Below, one piece after another: positions 25,375 to 35,629 of a DNA stretch of 64,000 bases. The stretch covers positions 248,001 through 312,000 of the forward strand of contig NZ_JACOOQ010000001.1 of assembly GCF_014287815.1 (NCBI RefSeq). Reading direction: 5' to 3'. Under the pieces are notes generated by a model. The model searched no databases. It was given only the letters and a program-made list of their open reading frames with translations, and was not told the DNA's origin. The translations under genes were made by a program, and so were the position numbers. This DNA comes from Clostridium lentum. Its GTDB lineage: Bacteria; Bacillota; Clostridia; Clostridiales; Clostridiaceae. Every line of letters starts with the position of its first letter. Position 1 is the stretch's first letter.

Positions 25375-26319
25375 ATGCCTAGAGTTTTATTAAGTCCTAA
25401 AATAGACTTTGTATTTAAGAAAATATTTGGAAATGAAAAACATCCTGAAATACTAATATCTTTTTTAAATGCAGTTATGGAGCCTATTGATCCTATAAAA
25501 TCAGTACAAATTAAAAATTCAGATATAGAAAAAGAACATATAGAAGATAAGTATAGTAGGTTAGACATAAAAGCTATAACAAATAGTGGAGAATATATTA
25601 ATGTAGAAATACAGGTAAAGAATGAATATAATATGATAAAACGAAGTCTTTACTATTGGAGTAAATTATATGAAGAACAAATTATTCAAGGTGATAACTA
25701 TGAAAAATTAGCTAAAACAGTTTGTATAAATATATTAGATTTTAAGTATTTGAAAAATAATAGGTATCATAATGCATATAGATTAAAAGAAATTAAAACA
25801 AATGAACAGTTAACAGATGTAATGGAAATTCATTTTATTGAAATACCAAAGCTTAAAAAAGTTAAAAATTCACAAGAAATAACAGATATGCTAACAGCTT
25901 GGATAGAGTTTATAAATAATCCAGAAGGTGAGGTTATTGCTAATTTGGAGATGTCAAAAAAAGAAATAAGAGAAGCAAAAGAAGAACTAATTAGATTAAG
26001 TGCAAACTCTAGAGAGAGAAGTATTTATGAAAAAAGAAAAGAATCATTGCTAAATAAAACTAGTGCTATTATAAAAGCTACAGAAGAGGGAAGAGCTGAA
26101 GGAAGGGCTGAAGGAAGAGCTGAAGGAAGAGCTGAAGGAAGAGCTGAAGGAAGGGCTGAAGGAAGGGCTGAAGGAATAGAAGAAGGTAAGAAGAATGAAA
26201 AAATTAAAAATATAAAGAGCTTTTTACTTCTTGGTATTGATGTAGAAACTATAGCTAAAGGTACAGGAATATCTGTTGAAGAAGTAAAAAGGATAAAAGA
26301 AGAAACAAAAAATTACTAG
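25375..26319 (+). CDS. Rpn-family PD-(D/E)XK nuclease/putative transposase
   Basis: The 314-aa protein belongs to the recombination-promoting nuclease family (PD-(D/E)XK fold). Motifs are SPKIDFVFKKIFG, FLNAVME, RLDIKAITNSGEYINVEIQV (the D...ExQ active site) and YYWSKLYEEQI. The C-terminal part is a charged helix, then seven exact GRAE units and EGIEEGKK, then a small helix (GIDVETIAKGTGISVEEVKRIKE). Such Rpn proteins are mobile-element or defence-associated and often carry variable C-terminal repeats. ATG 25375 follows GGAG. No terminal repeats flank it. Confidence 0.88.
   Translation: MPRVLLSPKIDFVFKKIFGNEKHPEILISFLNAVMEPIDPIKSVQIKNSDIEKEHIEDKYSRLDIKAITNSGEYINVEIQVKNEYNMIKRSLYYWSKLYEEQIIQGDNYEKLAKTVCINILDFKYLKNNRYHNAYRLKEIKTNEQLTDVMEIHFIEIPKLKKVKNSQEITDMLTAWIEFINNPEGEVIANLEMSKKEIREAKEELIRLSANSRERSIYEKRKESLLNKTSAIIKATEEGRAEGRAEGRAEGRAEGRAEGRAEGRAEGIEEGKKNEKIKNIKSFLLLGIDVETIAKGTGISVEEVKRIKEETKNY
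26089..26172 (+). repeat. Seven tandem 12-bp repeats encoding GRAE
   Basis: The unit GGAAGAGCTGAA (three copies read GGAAGGGCTGAA) is repeated seven times without interruption. A degenerate eighth unit, GGAATAGAAGAA, follows. Because the unit is a multiple of three, copy-number change by slippage would lengthen or shorten the protein without a frameshift. Confidence 0.95.
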
Positions 26320-26439
26320 ATAAATTCAAATTAATTTTTTGTATTTTTATTAAAAAAATCTTAAAACTATTATTTAATAGTGGATAAATTTAAAAATTTA
26401 TAGTAGCATATTAATAAATTTTTAATAGGAGTGTTTTTT

Positions 26440-27603
26440 ATGGTAAGAAATAAACTTAAGAATATGGCATTAAGTATTGCAGTACTTATGGGGCTTGGAA
26501 TGGCTTCACCAGTATTTGCAAAATCAGACTATAATCCAGGTGACATATTAGCTCTAGGTTCTGACTTAACTGATGCACAAGAAGCAGCTCTAAGAAAGTA
26601 TTTTAATGCGCCAGATGGCACAAATACTATATATGTAACAGATGAAGTAATCATAAAACAATTAGGTTTAGATCCAAATGATCCAGCTAATTATGCTGGT
26701 GGATGTTATTCAAGTGCATATGTAAAATTATTAGATGATAATAGTGGAATTAATGTAAAAGCTACTAATTTAACAGAAGTAACTGAAAGTATGTTGATGA
26801 ATGCTTTAATTACTTCAGGAATAACAGCAGCAGATGTTAAGGTTTCTTCACCATTTAAAGTTACAGGAACTTCAGCTTTATCAGGAATACTTGCAGGTGT
26901 TGAAGAAGTTGGTGGCTTTGAAATTTCATTAAAGCAAAAGGAAACAGCGCAAAAGGAAATTGAAACGACTGTTGAAGTAGGAGATGAAATTGGTTCAGAA
27001 GAAGCTTCTACAATAATTAATGATATTAAAACTGAAGTAATTAAAGAGCAGCCAAAAACAGAAGAAGAAATTAAGAAGATAGTTGAAAATATTACAAATC
27101 AATATAATGTGAATATTAGTATTAATGCAAAAGATTCCATTGTAAACTTAATGAGTCATGTTAATGACTTAGGTTTAGATTATTCAGAATTAAAGAGTTC
27201 TTTAAAAGAAGCAAGTAATAAATTAAGCAATAATCTTAAGGAGTTAGGAATTAAGCTAAAGGAAGAAGGTTTCTTTGAAAAGATTAAAAACTGGTTTGTA
27301 GATTTGTGGGACAAGTTTATAAATTTATTTAGAAGCAATGATAATAATGAAGAAGAAAGTAAAGAAAATGCTCCTTTAGACTTTAATCAAGAACCAATAA
27401 AAGAGCAATCTGACGATGAAAATCAAAATTTAGAAGAAGAAATTAGACCAGTGGATGATACACAAATAGGAGACACAATAACAGAAGATTCAGTAAATGA
27501 TGAAAATGTAAATGAGGATACAACAACTTCAGAAGAAAAACAAGTATCTGATGATACAAATACTAACTCATCAACAATGGATTCAGAAACAATTACAAAT
27601 TAA
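26440..27603 (+). CDS. DUF1002 family secreted protein
   Basis: The 387-aa protein has an N-terminal signal peptide (hydrophobic core LSIAVLMGLGMASPVFA, cleavage likely after AxA at about residue 28). A DUF1002 domain follows (ALGSDLTDAQEAAL, NAGGCYSSAYVKLL-type segment, SALSGILAGVE). The C-terminal third holds an amphipathic helix with Trp (FFEKIKNWFVDLWDKFINLF) and then a long acidic Thr/Asn/Glu-rich tail. B. subtilis YpuA is a known DUF1002 member of unclear function, linked to the cell envelope. ATG 26440 follows TAGGAGTG by 7 bases; GTG 26431 lies within that site. Confidence 0.82.
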   Translation: MVRNKLKNMALSIAVLMGLGMASPVFAKSDYNPGDILALGSDLTDAQEAALRKYFNAPDGTNTIYVTDEVIIKQLGLDPNDPANYAGGCYSSAYVKLLDDNSGINVKATNLTEVTESMLMNALITSGITAADVKVSSPFKVTGTSALSGILAGVEEVGGFEISLKQKETAQKEIETTVEVGDEIGSEEASTIINDIKTEVIKEQPKTEEEIKKIVENITNQYNVNISINAKDSIVNLMSHVNDLGLDYSELKSSLKEASNKLSNNLKELGIKLKEEGFFEKIKNWFVDLWDKFINLFRSNDNNEEESKENAPLDFNQEPIKEQSDDENQNLEEEIRPVDDTQIGDTITEDSVNDENVNEDTTTSEEKQVSDDTNTNSSTMDSETITN

Positions 27604-27605
27604 TT

Positions 27606-27646
27606 AAAAGCTGAAAGCTGGGAATTCTTAGCTTTCAGCTTTTTCT
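27606..27646. terminator. Bidirectional terminator between DUF1002 gene and argF
   Basis: A perfect 14-base-pair stem (27606-27619 with 27630-27643; AAAAGCTGAAAGCT) with a 10-base loop and T-rich flanks on both strands serves the two convergent units. Confidence 0.9.
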
Positions 27647-27659
27647 TTATAGTGTAAAA

Positions 27660-28580
27660 TTACTTTAGTAATTTTACAAGGACTGCTTTTTGAGCATGTA
27701 GCCTATTTTCTGCTTCTTCAAAGATAGTATCAGCATGAGCTTCCAGTATTTCATTAGTGATTTCTTCACCTCTATGAGCAGGAAGGCAGTGAAGTACTAT
27801 GGTATCTTCTTTAGCTAATGTCAAAAGCTTTTTATTTACTTGATAGCCATCAAAATCTATCCTTCTTTTATCACACTCTTCTTCTTGTCCCATGCTAGCC
27901 CAGACATCAGTTACAATGACATCAACATCTTTGACAGCTTCTTCTGGAGAAGTTGTCATAAAGAAAGAAACACCATTTTTATTTGCTAATTCATGGCCTT
28001 TATTTATATAGTAAGCAGGTGGCTTATAGTCAGAAGGATTAGCAATAAAAACATCCATTCCTAAAGTAAGACATGCTACTAAAAGAGAATTACACATGTT
28101 ATTACCATCACCAATATATGCTACTTTTAAGCCATCAAGAATTAATTTTTTTTCTCTAATTGTCATTAAGTCAGCTAATACTTGGCATGGATGCTCATCA
28201 TCAGTTAAGCCATTTATAATAGGAATTGAAGCTACTTTTGCAAGAGTTTCTACATCTTTTTGTGAAAATGTTCTTATCATAATACCATCTAAATATCTAG
28301 ATAATACTCTTGCTGTATCTTGAATAGGCTCTCCACGACCAATTTGTAAATCTTTTGAGCTTAGAAATAGAGGATGACCTCCTAATTCATACATACCAAC
28401 TTCAAAAGATACTCTTGTACGAGTAGAAGCTTTTTCAAAAATCATCCCTAAAGATTTCCCCTTAAGCAAATGATGTTCAATTCCATGCTTATTTTCATAT
28501 TTTAATTGATCTGCCAGGTTTAAAATATCTAAGATTTCTTCTTTAGATAAATTATCCATACGTAATAAATCCTTTTTCAT
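27660..28580 (-). CDS. argF: Ornithine carbamoyltransferase
   Basis: This enzyme makes citrulline from ornithine and carbamoyl phosphate. The 306-aa sequence has the carbamoyl-phosphate site STRTR (residues 52-56), the HPCQ motif (DDEHPCQVLADL) and the ornithine-site HCLPAHRGEE. It is the last gene of the minus-strand operon argG-H-C-J-B-D-F. An anabolic role follows from that context; no arcA or arcC is nearby. Confidence 0.96.
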   Translation of the reverse strand: MKKDLLRMDNLSKEEILDILNLADQLKYENKHGIEHHLLKGKSLGMIFEKASTRTRVSFEVGMYELGGHPLFLSSKDLQIGRGEPIQDTARVLSRYLDGIMIRTFSQKDVETLAKVASIPIINGLTDDEHPCQVLADLMTIREKKLILDGLKVAYIGDGNNMCNSLLVACLTLGMDVFIANPSDYKPPAYYINKGHELANKNGVSFFMTTSPEEAVKDVDVIVTDVWASMGQEEECDKRRIDFDGYQVNKKLLTLAKEDTIVLHCLPAHRGEEITNEILEAHADTIFEEAENRLHAQKAVLVKLLK

Positions 28581-28599
28581 AAAAACCCCCTTAAATCAA

Positions 28600-29769
28600 T
28601 TAACTTAGGCATTTTAATAAAATGGCTAAGCCTTTTTTTATTTCGATTTCACTTATAGTAAGTGGTGGCAGAAGTCTCACTACATTTTTGCCAGCAGTTA
28701 GTATTAAAAGACCTTTTTCAAGAGCTTTCTTTTGTATTTCATCTGGAGGACAAGAGACTTCAATGCCAATCATAAGACCTAAGCCACGTATATTTTTAAC
28801 TAAAGGCAGCTTTGATTTTGTAAGTGTTTGTCTTATAAATTTCCCCTTGGCTTGTACAGATGATAGTAATTCATCATTACAAATTTGATCTAAGACAGCC
28901 AATGCACCAGCGCATACCACTGGATTACCACCAAAAGTTGAACCATGATCGCCAGGTGTAAAAGTATTAGATAATTTTTCATTACAGAGTATAGCACCAA
29001 TAGGTAGACCTCCGCCTAAGCCTTTAGCAAGTGTAATAATATCAGCTTCTACACCAAACTCCTGAAAGCAAAAGATATGACCTGTTCTACCTAGTCCACA
29101 TTGAACTTCATCAAAAATGATTAAAACATCTTTTTCTTTACATACATTATATACTTCTTGTACAAAGTTACTATTTAATAAATTAACTCCGCCTTCTCCT
29201 TGAATTGCTTCCATTATAATAGCACATACATCATCAGTAAGCTTTTCTTTGAAATCTTCTATAGAATTAGGTGTTACGTAGTCATAGCCATCTGGAAATG
29301 GATCAAAGTATTTATGGAACTTATCTTGTCCAGTAGCTGTAAGGGTAGCTAAGGTTCTTCCATGGAAAGAATTTTTTAAAGAAAGAATTTTATTTCTTTT
29401 TCCACCATATTTCATATAGCTATATTTTTTTGCTAGTTTAAGGGCACCTTCATTTGCTTCTGCACCAGAGTTGGAAAAAAACACTTTACTCATTTTAGAG
29501 ATTGTAGTTAATTTGTTAGCTAATTTAACAGTAGGAGTGCTTAAAAAGATGTTTGAAAGATGAGCAAAAGAATTAAGCTGATTTAAAATAGCTTCATTTA
29601 ATTTTTTATTGTTATAACCAACAGAGCTAACGCCAATTCCACTGGTAAAATCTATATATTTTTTATTATTTTCATCAAATAGGCAAGAACCTTCCCCATG
29701 AGTAATTATTATAGGCAGAGGAACATAAGTATGCATTAAACATTCATTAGCTTTTTCAAATAAATTCAT
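28600..29769 (-). CDS. argD: Acetylornithine aminotransferase
   Basis: A 389-aa class III PLP aminotransferase converting N-acetylglutamate semialdehyde to N-acetylornithine. Visible are SGAEANEGALKLAKKY, SFHGRT, IIFDEVQCGLGRTG, the PLP lysine in TLAKGLGGGLPIGA and GDHGSTFGGNP. It sits 19 bases before argF and downstream of argB. Confidence 0.95.
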   Translation of the reverse strand: MNLFEKANECLMHTYVPLPIIITHGEGSCLFDENNKKYIDFTSGIGVSSVGYNNKKLNEAILNQLNSFAHLSNIFLSTPTVKLANKLTTISKMSKVFFSNSGAEANEGALKLAKKYSYMKYGGKRNKILSLKNSFHGRTLATLTATGQDKFHKYFDPFPDGYDYVTPNSIEDFKEKLTDDVCAIIMEAIQGEGGVNLLNSNFVQEVYNVCKEKDVLIIFDEVQCGLGRTGHIFCFQEFGVEADIITLAKGLGGGLPIGAILCNEKLSNTFTPGDHGSTFGGNPVVCAGALAVLDQICNDELLSSVQAKGKFIRQTLTKSKLPLVKNIRGLGLMIGIEVSCPPDEIQKKALEKGLLILTAGKNVVRLLPPLTISEIEIKKGLAILLKCLS

Positions 29770-29797
29770 TGAAAAACCTCCTTAATTAATTGATAAT

Positions 29798-30652
29798 TTA
29801 AAAGATTTCTGTTCCAATTCCTTTTTCAGATAGTAGCTCAAGTAGTATAGCATGAGGAATTCTACCATCTATAATAACTGATTTTTTTACACCAAGGCGT
29901 ACAGCTTCAACGCAGCAACTTATCTTAGGTAACATTCCGCCTTGAATTACTTTGTCTAAAGTAAGCTTAGGTATTTCATGAAGCCTTAAGGTGGAAATTA
30001 ATGAAGAACAGTCCTTCGGATTCATCAGTACTCCTGGAACATCTGTCAGTAAAAGAAGTTTTTCTGCCTTAAGAGCGGCAGCAACTTTAGAAGCACAAGT
30101 ATCAGCATTGATGTTATAGCTATCTTTATGGTCATTATCAGTACCTATGGAAGCAACCACAGGAATGTAGCCTGCTTCAATGGCTAACTTTAAAGGGGCC
30201 GTATTCACATTAGTTATTTCACCAACATATCCTAAGTCCACATCGGAATTTATCTTTTTACAAGTAATAAGATCACCATCTATACCTGAAAATCCCAATG
30301 CTTTACCACCACAATGACCAAGAAGTTTCACAAGATCTTTGTTGACTTTTCCAGCAAGAACCATTTGAGCAACATCCATGGTATCTTTATCAGTATATCT
30401 TAGACCATTAATAAACTTACTTTTATGATTTATTTTCTTTAAAGTACCACTAATATCAGGACCACCACCATGAACAATGATGGGATTTATTCCTATACAT
30501 TTCATTAAAACAATATCGTTGATGATAGTTTTGGTTAATTTATCATTAACCATTGCATTGCCACCATATTTTATCACCATGGTTTTACCATAGTAGGCTT
30601 GTATAAATGGTAAGGCTTGAATTAATATATTTGCATGTTCACTATGATTCAA
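29798..30652 (-). CDS. argB: Acetylglutamate kinase
   Basis: A 284-aa amino acid kinase-family enzyme that phosphorylates N-acetylglutamate. It shows the nucleotide loop VIKYGGNAMV, the substrate loop IIVHGGGPDISG, NADTCASKVAAALKAEKLLLLTDVPGV and QGGMLPKISCCVEAV. Residues of the N-terminal helix used for arginine feedback in some families cannot be judged here. It lies 13 bases downstream of argJ. Confidence 0.95.
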   Translation of the reverse strand: MNHSEHANILIQALPFIQAYYGKTMVIKYGGNAMVNDKLTKTIINDIVLMKCIGINPIIVHGGGPDISGTLKKINHKSKFINGLRYTDKDTMDVAQMVLAGKVNKDLVKLLGHCGGKALGFSGIDGDLITCKKINSDVDLGYVGEITNVNTAPLKLAIEAGYIPVVASIGTDNDHKDSYNINADTCASKVAAALKAEKLLLLTDVPGVLMNPKDCSSLISTLRLHEIPKLTLDKVIQGGMLPKISCCVEAVRLGVKKSVIIDGRIPHAILLELLSEKGIGTEIF

Positions 30653-30665
30653 TCTAATTCACTTC

Positions 30666-31886
30666 CTAACTTCTATAATCGCCGTTAATTTTTACATAGT
30701 CATAAGTTAAATCACAGCCCCAGGCAGTAGCAGAGGCCTTGCCAGAATGTAAATTAATATTTATCTTCACATCATCCTTTAATAATATTTCTTTGGCTTT
30801 ACCTTCATCAAATTCTACATAACAGCCATTTGCACATACTAGTATTGAATCTGTTTCACAAGCAAATTCAACAGTTACTAAATTAGGATTAAACTCAGTA
30901 TTAGCATATCCTAAGGCACAAAGTACTCGGCCCCAGTTGGCATCGCTACCAAAAATAGCAGTCTTAACTAAGCTAGAGTTAATTACACTTTTAGCAAGAA
31001 TTTCTGCCGATTTCTCATTCTTACAGCCAGAGACATTACATTCAATTAATTTGGTGGCACCTTCACCATCTTTGGCAATTTCCTTAGCTAAATGGATATT
31101 AAGGGTATTTAATGCTTCAAGAAAAGTATAGTAGTTATGGTCTTTTTCATTTATGTTATCATTATTAGCTAAGCCATTAGCTAGTATCACAACCATATCA
31201 TTAGTACTGGAATCGCCATCAACACTTACTCTGTTATAGGATATATCAACAGAAGATTTTAAGGCTTCTTTTAAAAGTTTTGCATCAATATTTAAGTCTG
31301 TAGTTATAAAAGAAAGCATGGTAGCCATATTAGGATGAATCATACCAGAACCTTTGGCCATGGCACCTATAACTACAGGAGTACCGTTAATTTGGAATTC
31401 AATGGATATTTCCTTCGTGGCTGTATCAGTAGTAATTATTGCTTCAGCAGCAGAGTGTCCCCCATAACTATTAAGCTGAGCTATAGCTATAGGGATACCA
31501 TCTTTAATAGCATCAATATTTAAGGGAACTCCTATTACCCCAGTAGAAGCAACTAAAACATCATCAGCTTTTATATTTAAGGCTTTTCCACAAAGAGAAG
31601 CCATTTTTTTAGCTTTTTCTAAACCATCATCACCTGTGCAAGTATTGGCATTACCACTATTAATTATGATGGCTTGTGCACATTTATTATTTAAATGCTC
31701 CTTGGTGATAAGTAGTGGGGCACCTTTAACTTTATTTTTTGTATAAACGCCACATGCAGTAGCTGTAACGTCAGAATAAATAATAGCTAAATCTTTTTTT
31801 AAGGAACTTTTTTTTATGCCGCAATGAATTCCTGCAGCCTTAAACCCCTTTGGTGCAGTAACACCTTTATTTATATTAATTTTAAT
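30666..31886 (-). CDS. argJ: Bifunctional ornithine acetyltransferase/N-acetylglutamate synthase, apparent ATT start
   Basis: ArgJ recycles the acetyl group from N-acetylornithine to glutamate. It cleaves itself at the conserved Ala-Thr in KGSGMIHPNMATML, and GDSSTND and the C-terminal GRVLCALGYA-like region are also present. The frame is open from TTG 31940 inside argC. However, the only strong ribosome site, AAGGAGG (31901-31895), places the start 8 bases on at ATT 31886. That gives KININKGVTAPKGFKAAG at the N-terminus, the position where family members begin, and 406 aa, the usual length. No ATG, GTG or TTG lies in frame near that site. ATT initiation is an inference. Confidence 0.9.
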   Translation of the reverse strand: MKININKGVTAPKGFKAAGIHCGIKKSSLKKDLAIIYSDVTATACGVYTKNKVKGAPLLITKEHLNNKCAQAIIINSGNANTCTGDDGLEKAKKMASLCGKALNIKADDVLVASTGVIGVPLNIDAIKDGIPIAIAQLNSYGGHSAAEAIITTDTATKEISIEFQINGTPVVIGAMAKGSGMIHPNMATMLSFITTDLNIDAKLLKEALKSSVDISYNRVSVDGDSSTNDMVVILANGLANNDNINEKDHNYYTFLEALNTLNIHLAKEIAKDGEGATKLIECNVSGCKNEKSAEILAKSVINSSLVKTAIFGSDANWGRVLCALGYANTEFNPNLVTVEFACETDSILVCANGCYVEFDEGKAKEILLKDDVKININLHSGKASATAWGCDLTYDYVKINGDYRS

Positions 31887-31906
31887 TTCAATAACCTCCT
31901 TAAAAA

Positions 31907-32941
31907 TTAAAATGGAGGGCTTATCATATTTAGCCCGCAATCTTCATTTAGTCCTAGAATTAAGTTTAAGTTTTGTATAGCTTGTCCAGCGGCACCTTTA
32001 ATCATATTATCTATAGTGCTGATAATTATCAATTTATTTTTTCGATAGTTTTCATGTAATGAAATTTGACAATTATTAGAGTATTTTACATTTTTAATTT
32101 CTGCTGTGGTATTTAAAGGTAATACTTGAAGGAATTTTTCATTTTTATAAAACTCATCATATATTTGATGTATTGATTTAAGTGATAGATTATTTTTTGT
32201 TTCGCAATAAATTGTTGAAAGAATACCTCTATTTATTGGTAGAAGATGAGGAGTAAAGGTTACTTCTATAGATTCGCCAGCAATAGATGAGAGTGTTTGT
32301 TCAATTTCAGGAGTATGCCTATGACAGCCTATGTTGTAAGGGACAAAGTTTTCATTTAATTCAGGGTAGTGACTTTTAAGAGAAAGTCCACGCCCAGCAC
32401 CAGTAGCACCAGATTTGGAATCAATAATTACATTATTTGTTTTAATTAATGAATTTTTTAGTAAAGGCATTAATGCTAAAGCAATGCTTGTTGGATAACA
32501 GCCAGGGTTAGCAATAATACTACAATTTTTAATTTTTTTACGGTTTAATTCAGGAAGTCCATAAACGCTAAGTTTATGTAAATCACTATTTATAAAATTT
32601 TTACCATACCATTGTTGATAATCTTTTTCAGAATCAAGTCTAAAATCTGCACCTAAATCGATGATTTTCTTTTTTCTTTCTAAGGCTTTTAGAGCAAATT
32701 TTTCGCTAAGTCCATGAGGAAGAGCAGTGAATATTACATCACATTTCTCAATAACATTCTCAGGATTTTCGCAAATTAAATTGATTTTATTAATAAGAAT
32801 TTTATAGATGGAAGCTATTTCTTCACCTTTAAAAGATGAAGACGAAATAGCTTCAACAGTAACCAAAGGATGGGTTAAAAGTAGCCTTAAAAGCTCTATG
32901 CCCACATAGCCTGTAGCACCAATAATTCCTACTTTAGACAT
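31907..32941 (-). CDS. argC: N-acetyl-gamma-glutamyl-phosphate reductase
   Basis: A 344-aa NADPH-dependent reductase of the arginine pathway. Features are the N-terminal Rossmann loop [17 protein letters not shown], the catalytic cysteine in [10 protein letters not shown] and the His in [12 protein letters not shown] 32941 overlaps the end of argH by 13 bases, and the stop at 31907 lies just before the argJ ribosome site, so the genes are coupled. Confidence 0.95.
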   Translation of the reverse strand: MSKVGIIGATGYVGIELLRLLLTHPLVTVEAISSSSFKGEEIASIYKILINKINLICENPENVIEKCDVIFTALPHGLSEKFALKALERKKKIIDLGADFRLDSEKDYQQWYGKNFINSDLHKLSVYGLPELNRKKIKNCSIIANPGCYPTSIALALMPLLKNSLIKTNNVIIDSKSGATGAGRGLSLKSHYPELNENFVPYNIGCHRHTPEIEQTLSSIAGESIEVTFTPHLLPINRGILSTIYCETKNNLSLKSIHQIYDEFYKNEKFLQVLPLNTTAEIKNVKYSNNCQISLHENYRKNKLIIISTIDNMIKGAAGQAIQNLNLILGLNEDCGLNMISPPF

Positions 32942-34329
32942 TTTAGCACCTCCAATTTTTCACCTATGAAGTTTTCTAAAAGGGAAATTTGATTTTGTAC
33001 TGATGAGGAGCTAGGGCCTCCCATAACACTTCTGTCTTCTACACAAGTTATTAGATCTATGGCTTTATATACATCTTCTTCAAAGAAAGGAGAAAATGAT
33101 TTAAATTCATCTAAAGTTAAATCGTAAATAGTCTTATTTTCATCTATGCAATATAAGACGATTTTACCAACTATTTCATGAGCATTTCTAAAGGCTTCAC
33201 CTTTTTTTACTAGGTAATCAGCAACATCAGTGGCATTGGTAAATCCACCAGAAGCAGCTTTATTCATTACATCCTTTTTTATTTTCATGGTATCAAGCAT
33301 TCCAGTAAAGGTTTGGATTGATAGTAGTACAGTATCAAGTCCATCAAATAAAGATTCTTTATCTTCCTGCATATCTTTGTTATAAGCTAAAGGAATTCCT
33401 TTCATCACAGTTAAAAGCGTCATTAAGTCACCATAAACACGGCCTGTCTTACCACGAACTAATTCTGCTACATCAGGATTTTTCTTTTGAGGCATTATGC
33501 TACTACCAGTACTATAAGCATCATCTAATTCAACAAAGTTAAATTCATCTGTACACCAAAGGATCACTTCTTCTGAAAAACGTGAAAGATGCATCATTAT
33601 AAGTGAAAGGGCAGATAATGCTTCAATGGCGTAATCTCTATCTGAAACAGAATCAATACTATTTATTGTAGGATTATTAAAGCCAAGTTCATTACTGACA
33701 AAATTTCTATCTATAGGATAAGTAGAAGTGGCCAATGCACCGCTACCTAAAGGCATTTCATTCATTCTATCATAGCAGTCTAGAAGTCTGCCGTAGTCTC
33801 TTTTAAGCATTTCAGCATAAGCCATTATGTGATGAGCAAAAGTAATTGGCTGTGCTTTTTGCATATGAGTATAGCCAGGCATTATGGTATTTATATTTTC
33901 TTTTGCTTTGTTTAAAATTACAGTTTGTAAATTTAATACCTGGTTGGCTACCACTATTAAATATTTTTTTACATATAATTTAGTGTCTAAAGCCACCTGA
34001 TCATTACGGCTTCTGCCAGTATGAAGTTTTTTTCCTTCATCACCAATATAATATGTTAGAGTACTTTCAATAAAACTATGGATATCTTCTGAAGCGTTAT
34101 CTATATCAATAACTCCGTTTTCTATTCTTTTTAATATTTCATTTAATCCATTCACTATTTTTTCACTGTCCTTTGATGATATTATTCCTTGTCTGCCAAG
34201 CATTTTTACGTGAGCAAGGCTTCCTATAATATCTTCCTTATACATACGAGAATCAATAGATATTGAGGCATTAAAGGTATTTACTAATTCATTAACGCCA
34301 GATTTAAATCTTCCCCCCCAAAGCTTCAT
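32929..34329 (-). CDS. argH: Argininosuccinate lyase
   Basis: A 466-aa fumarase/aspartase-superfamily enzyme that splits argininosuccinate into arginine and fumarate. It carries the signature [19 protein letters not shown], the N-terminal [20 protein letters not shown] and [13 protein letters not shown]. The catalytic serine lies in the [11 protein letters not shown] loop. It begins 2 bases after argG. Confidence 0.96.
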   Translation of the reverse strand: MKLWGGRFKSGVNELVNTFNASISIDSRMYKEDIIGSLAHVKMLGRQGIISSKDSEKIVNGLNEILKRIENGVIDIDNASEDIHSFIESTLTYYIGDEGKKLHTGRSRNDQVALDTKLYVKKYLIVVANQVLNLQTVILNKAKENINTIMPGYTHMQKAQPITFAHHIMAYAEMLKRDYGRLLDCYDRMNEMPLGSGALATSTYPIDRNFVSNELGFNNPTINSIDSVSDRDYAIEALSALSLIMMHLSRFSEEVILWCTDEFNFVELDDAYSTGSSIMPQKKNPDVAELVRGKTGRVYGDLMTLLTVMKGIPLAYNKDMQEDKESLFDGLDTVLLSIQTFTGMLDTMKIKKDVMNKAASGGFTNATDVADYLVKKGEAFRNAHEIVGKIVLYCIDENKTIYDLTLDEFKSFSPFFEEDVYKAIDLITCVEDRSVMGGPSSSSVQNQISLLENFIGEKLEVLKCLK

Positions 34330-34331
34330 GG

Positions 34332-35555
34332 TTATTGATCCTGTTTCTTAATTGCTGAATGCATTTTTGAATTTACTATTGTAGGAAGACCAAAAAGATT
34401 TATAAATCCTTCAGCATCTTTTTGATTATAGATACCATCTTCACCAAAAGTAGCATATTCTTCGCTATATAAGGAATAAGGAGAAGTCATACCAGCATTT
34501 ACGATATTACCTTTATATAATTTTAATTTAATTTCACCAGTGACAGTTTCCTGTGTTTTATTGACAAAGGCAGATAAGGCTTCTCTAAGAGGAGAGAACC
34601 ATTGGCCATTATATACTAAGTCAGCAAATTTTAAGGCAATGATTTCTTTATAGTGGGCAGTTTCTTTATCTAAACATAATTCTTCTAAGTCTTTATGAGC
34701 TTTATAAAGGATAGTTCCACCAGGAGTTTCATAGATACCACGAGATTTCATGCCTACAAGTCTATTTTCCACCATATCAATGATACCAATAGCATTCTTT
34801 CCACCAATCTCATTTAATTTTTCCATTAACGCAACACCAGAAAGTTTTTCACCATTTAAAGCAATAGCAATACCTTTTTCAAAAGTTAAGCTTATATAAG
34901 TAGCTTCATCAGGTGCATTTTCTAAAGTGTTAGAAAGCTCAAGAATCTTATGATATTTTGGCTCATTTTCAGGATATTCAAGATCAAGGCCTTCATGGCT
35001 TAAGTGCCAAAGGTTTTTATCTTTACTATAGTTTGTTTCATAAGTAATTTTTAGCGGAATATTATGGTCTTCGGCGTATTTAATTTCTTCTTCTCTAGAT
35101 TTTATATCCCAAATTCTCCATGGAGCAATGATGTCCATATCAGGAGCAAAATGTTTCACAGCAAGTTCAAAACGTACTTGGTCATTACCTTTACCAGTAC
35201 AGCCATGGCAAATAGCATCAGCACCTTCATTAAGAGCAATTTCTACTAATTTTTTACCAATGATAGGTCTCGCAAAAGAAGTTCCTAGAAGATATTTCCC
35301 TTCATAAATAGCACCAGCTTGAATAGTTGGGAATATATAATCTTCCACAAATTCTTTAGTTAAATCTTCAATATAAATTTTAGATGCCCCAGAAGATAAA
35401 GCTTTTTCTTTTAAGCCTTCAAGTTCATCTTTTTGCCCCACATTTCCAACAACAGCAATAACTTCACAGCCATAATTTTCTTTTAGCCAAGAGATAATTA
35501 TAGATGTATCTAATCCTCCAGAATAAGCTAGTACAACTTTATTGTATTTTTTCAT
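34332..35555 (-). CDS. argG: Argininosuccinate synthase
   Basis: A 407-aa ATP-dependent ligase that joins citrulline and aspartate. It shows the P-loop-like [30 protein letters not shown] and the citrulline-binding region [16 protein letters not shown]. It is the first gene of the minus-strand arginine operon. ATG 35555 follows an AAGGGGG site. The upstream region has ARG-box-like repeats, so arginine-dependent repression is expected. The operon covers all steps from acetylglutamate to arginine; carAB is not here. Confidence 0.96.
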   Translation of the reverse strand: MKKYNKVVLAYSGGLDTSIIISWLKENYGCEVIAVVGNVGQKDELEGLKEKALSSGASKIYIEDLTKEFVEDYIFPTIQAGAIYEGKYLLGTSFARPIIGKKLVEIALNEGADAICHGCTGKGNDQVRFELAVKHFAPDMDIIAPWRIWDIKSREEEIKYAEDHNIPLKITYETNYSKDKNLWHLSHEGLDLEYPENEPKYHKILELSNTLENAPDEATYISLTFEKGIAIALNGEKLSGVALMEKLNEIGGKNAIGIIDMVENRLVGMKSRGIYETPGGTILYKAHKDLEELCLDKETAHYKEIIALKFADLVYNGQWFSPLREALSAFVNKTQETVTGEIKLKLYKGNIVNAGMTSPYSLYSEEYATFGEDGIYNQKDAEGFINLFGLPTIVNSKMHSAIKKQDQ

Positions 35556-35629
35556 AGATATAGCCCCCTTTATATACCAAACCAGATATTTCTTATTTTA
35601 AAATTAATTTCCAAATACTTATATATATG

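Noticed and set aside
27660-28580. Catabolic (arc) ornithine carbamoyltransferase
   Set aside because: It is the last gene of a complete biosynthetic operon and no arginine deiminase or carbamate kinase gene is present.
30666-31940. Frameshift in argJ
   Set aside because: The frame is intact from end to end with all motifs; only the start codon is unusual.
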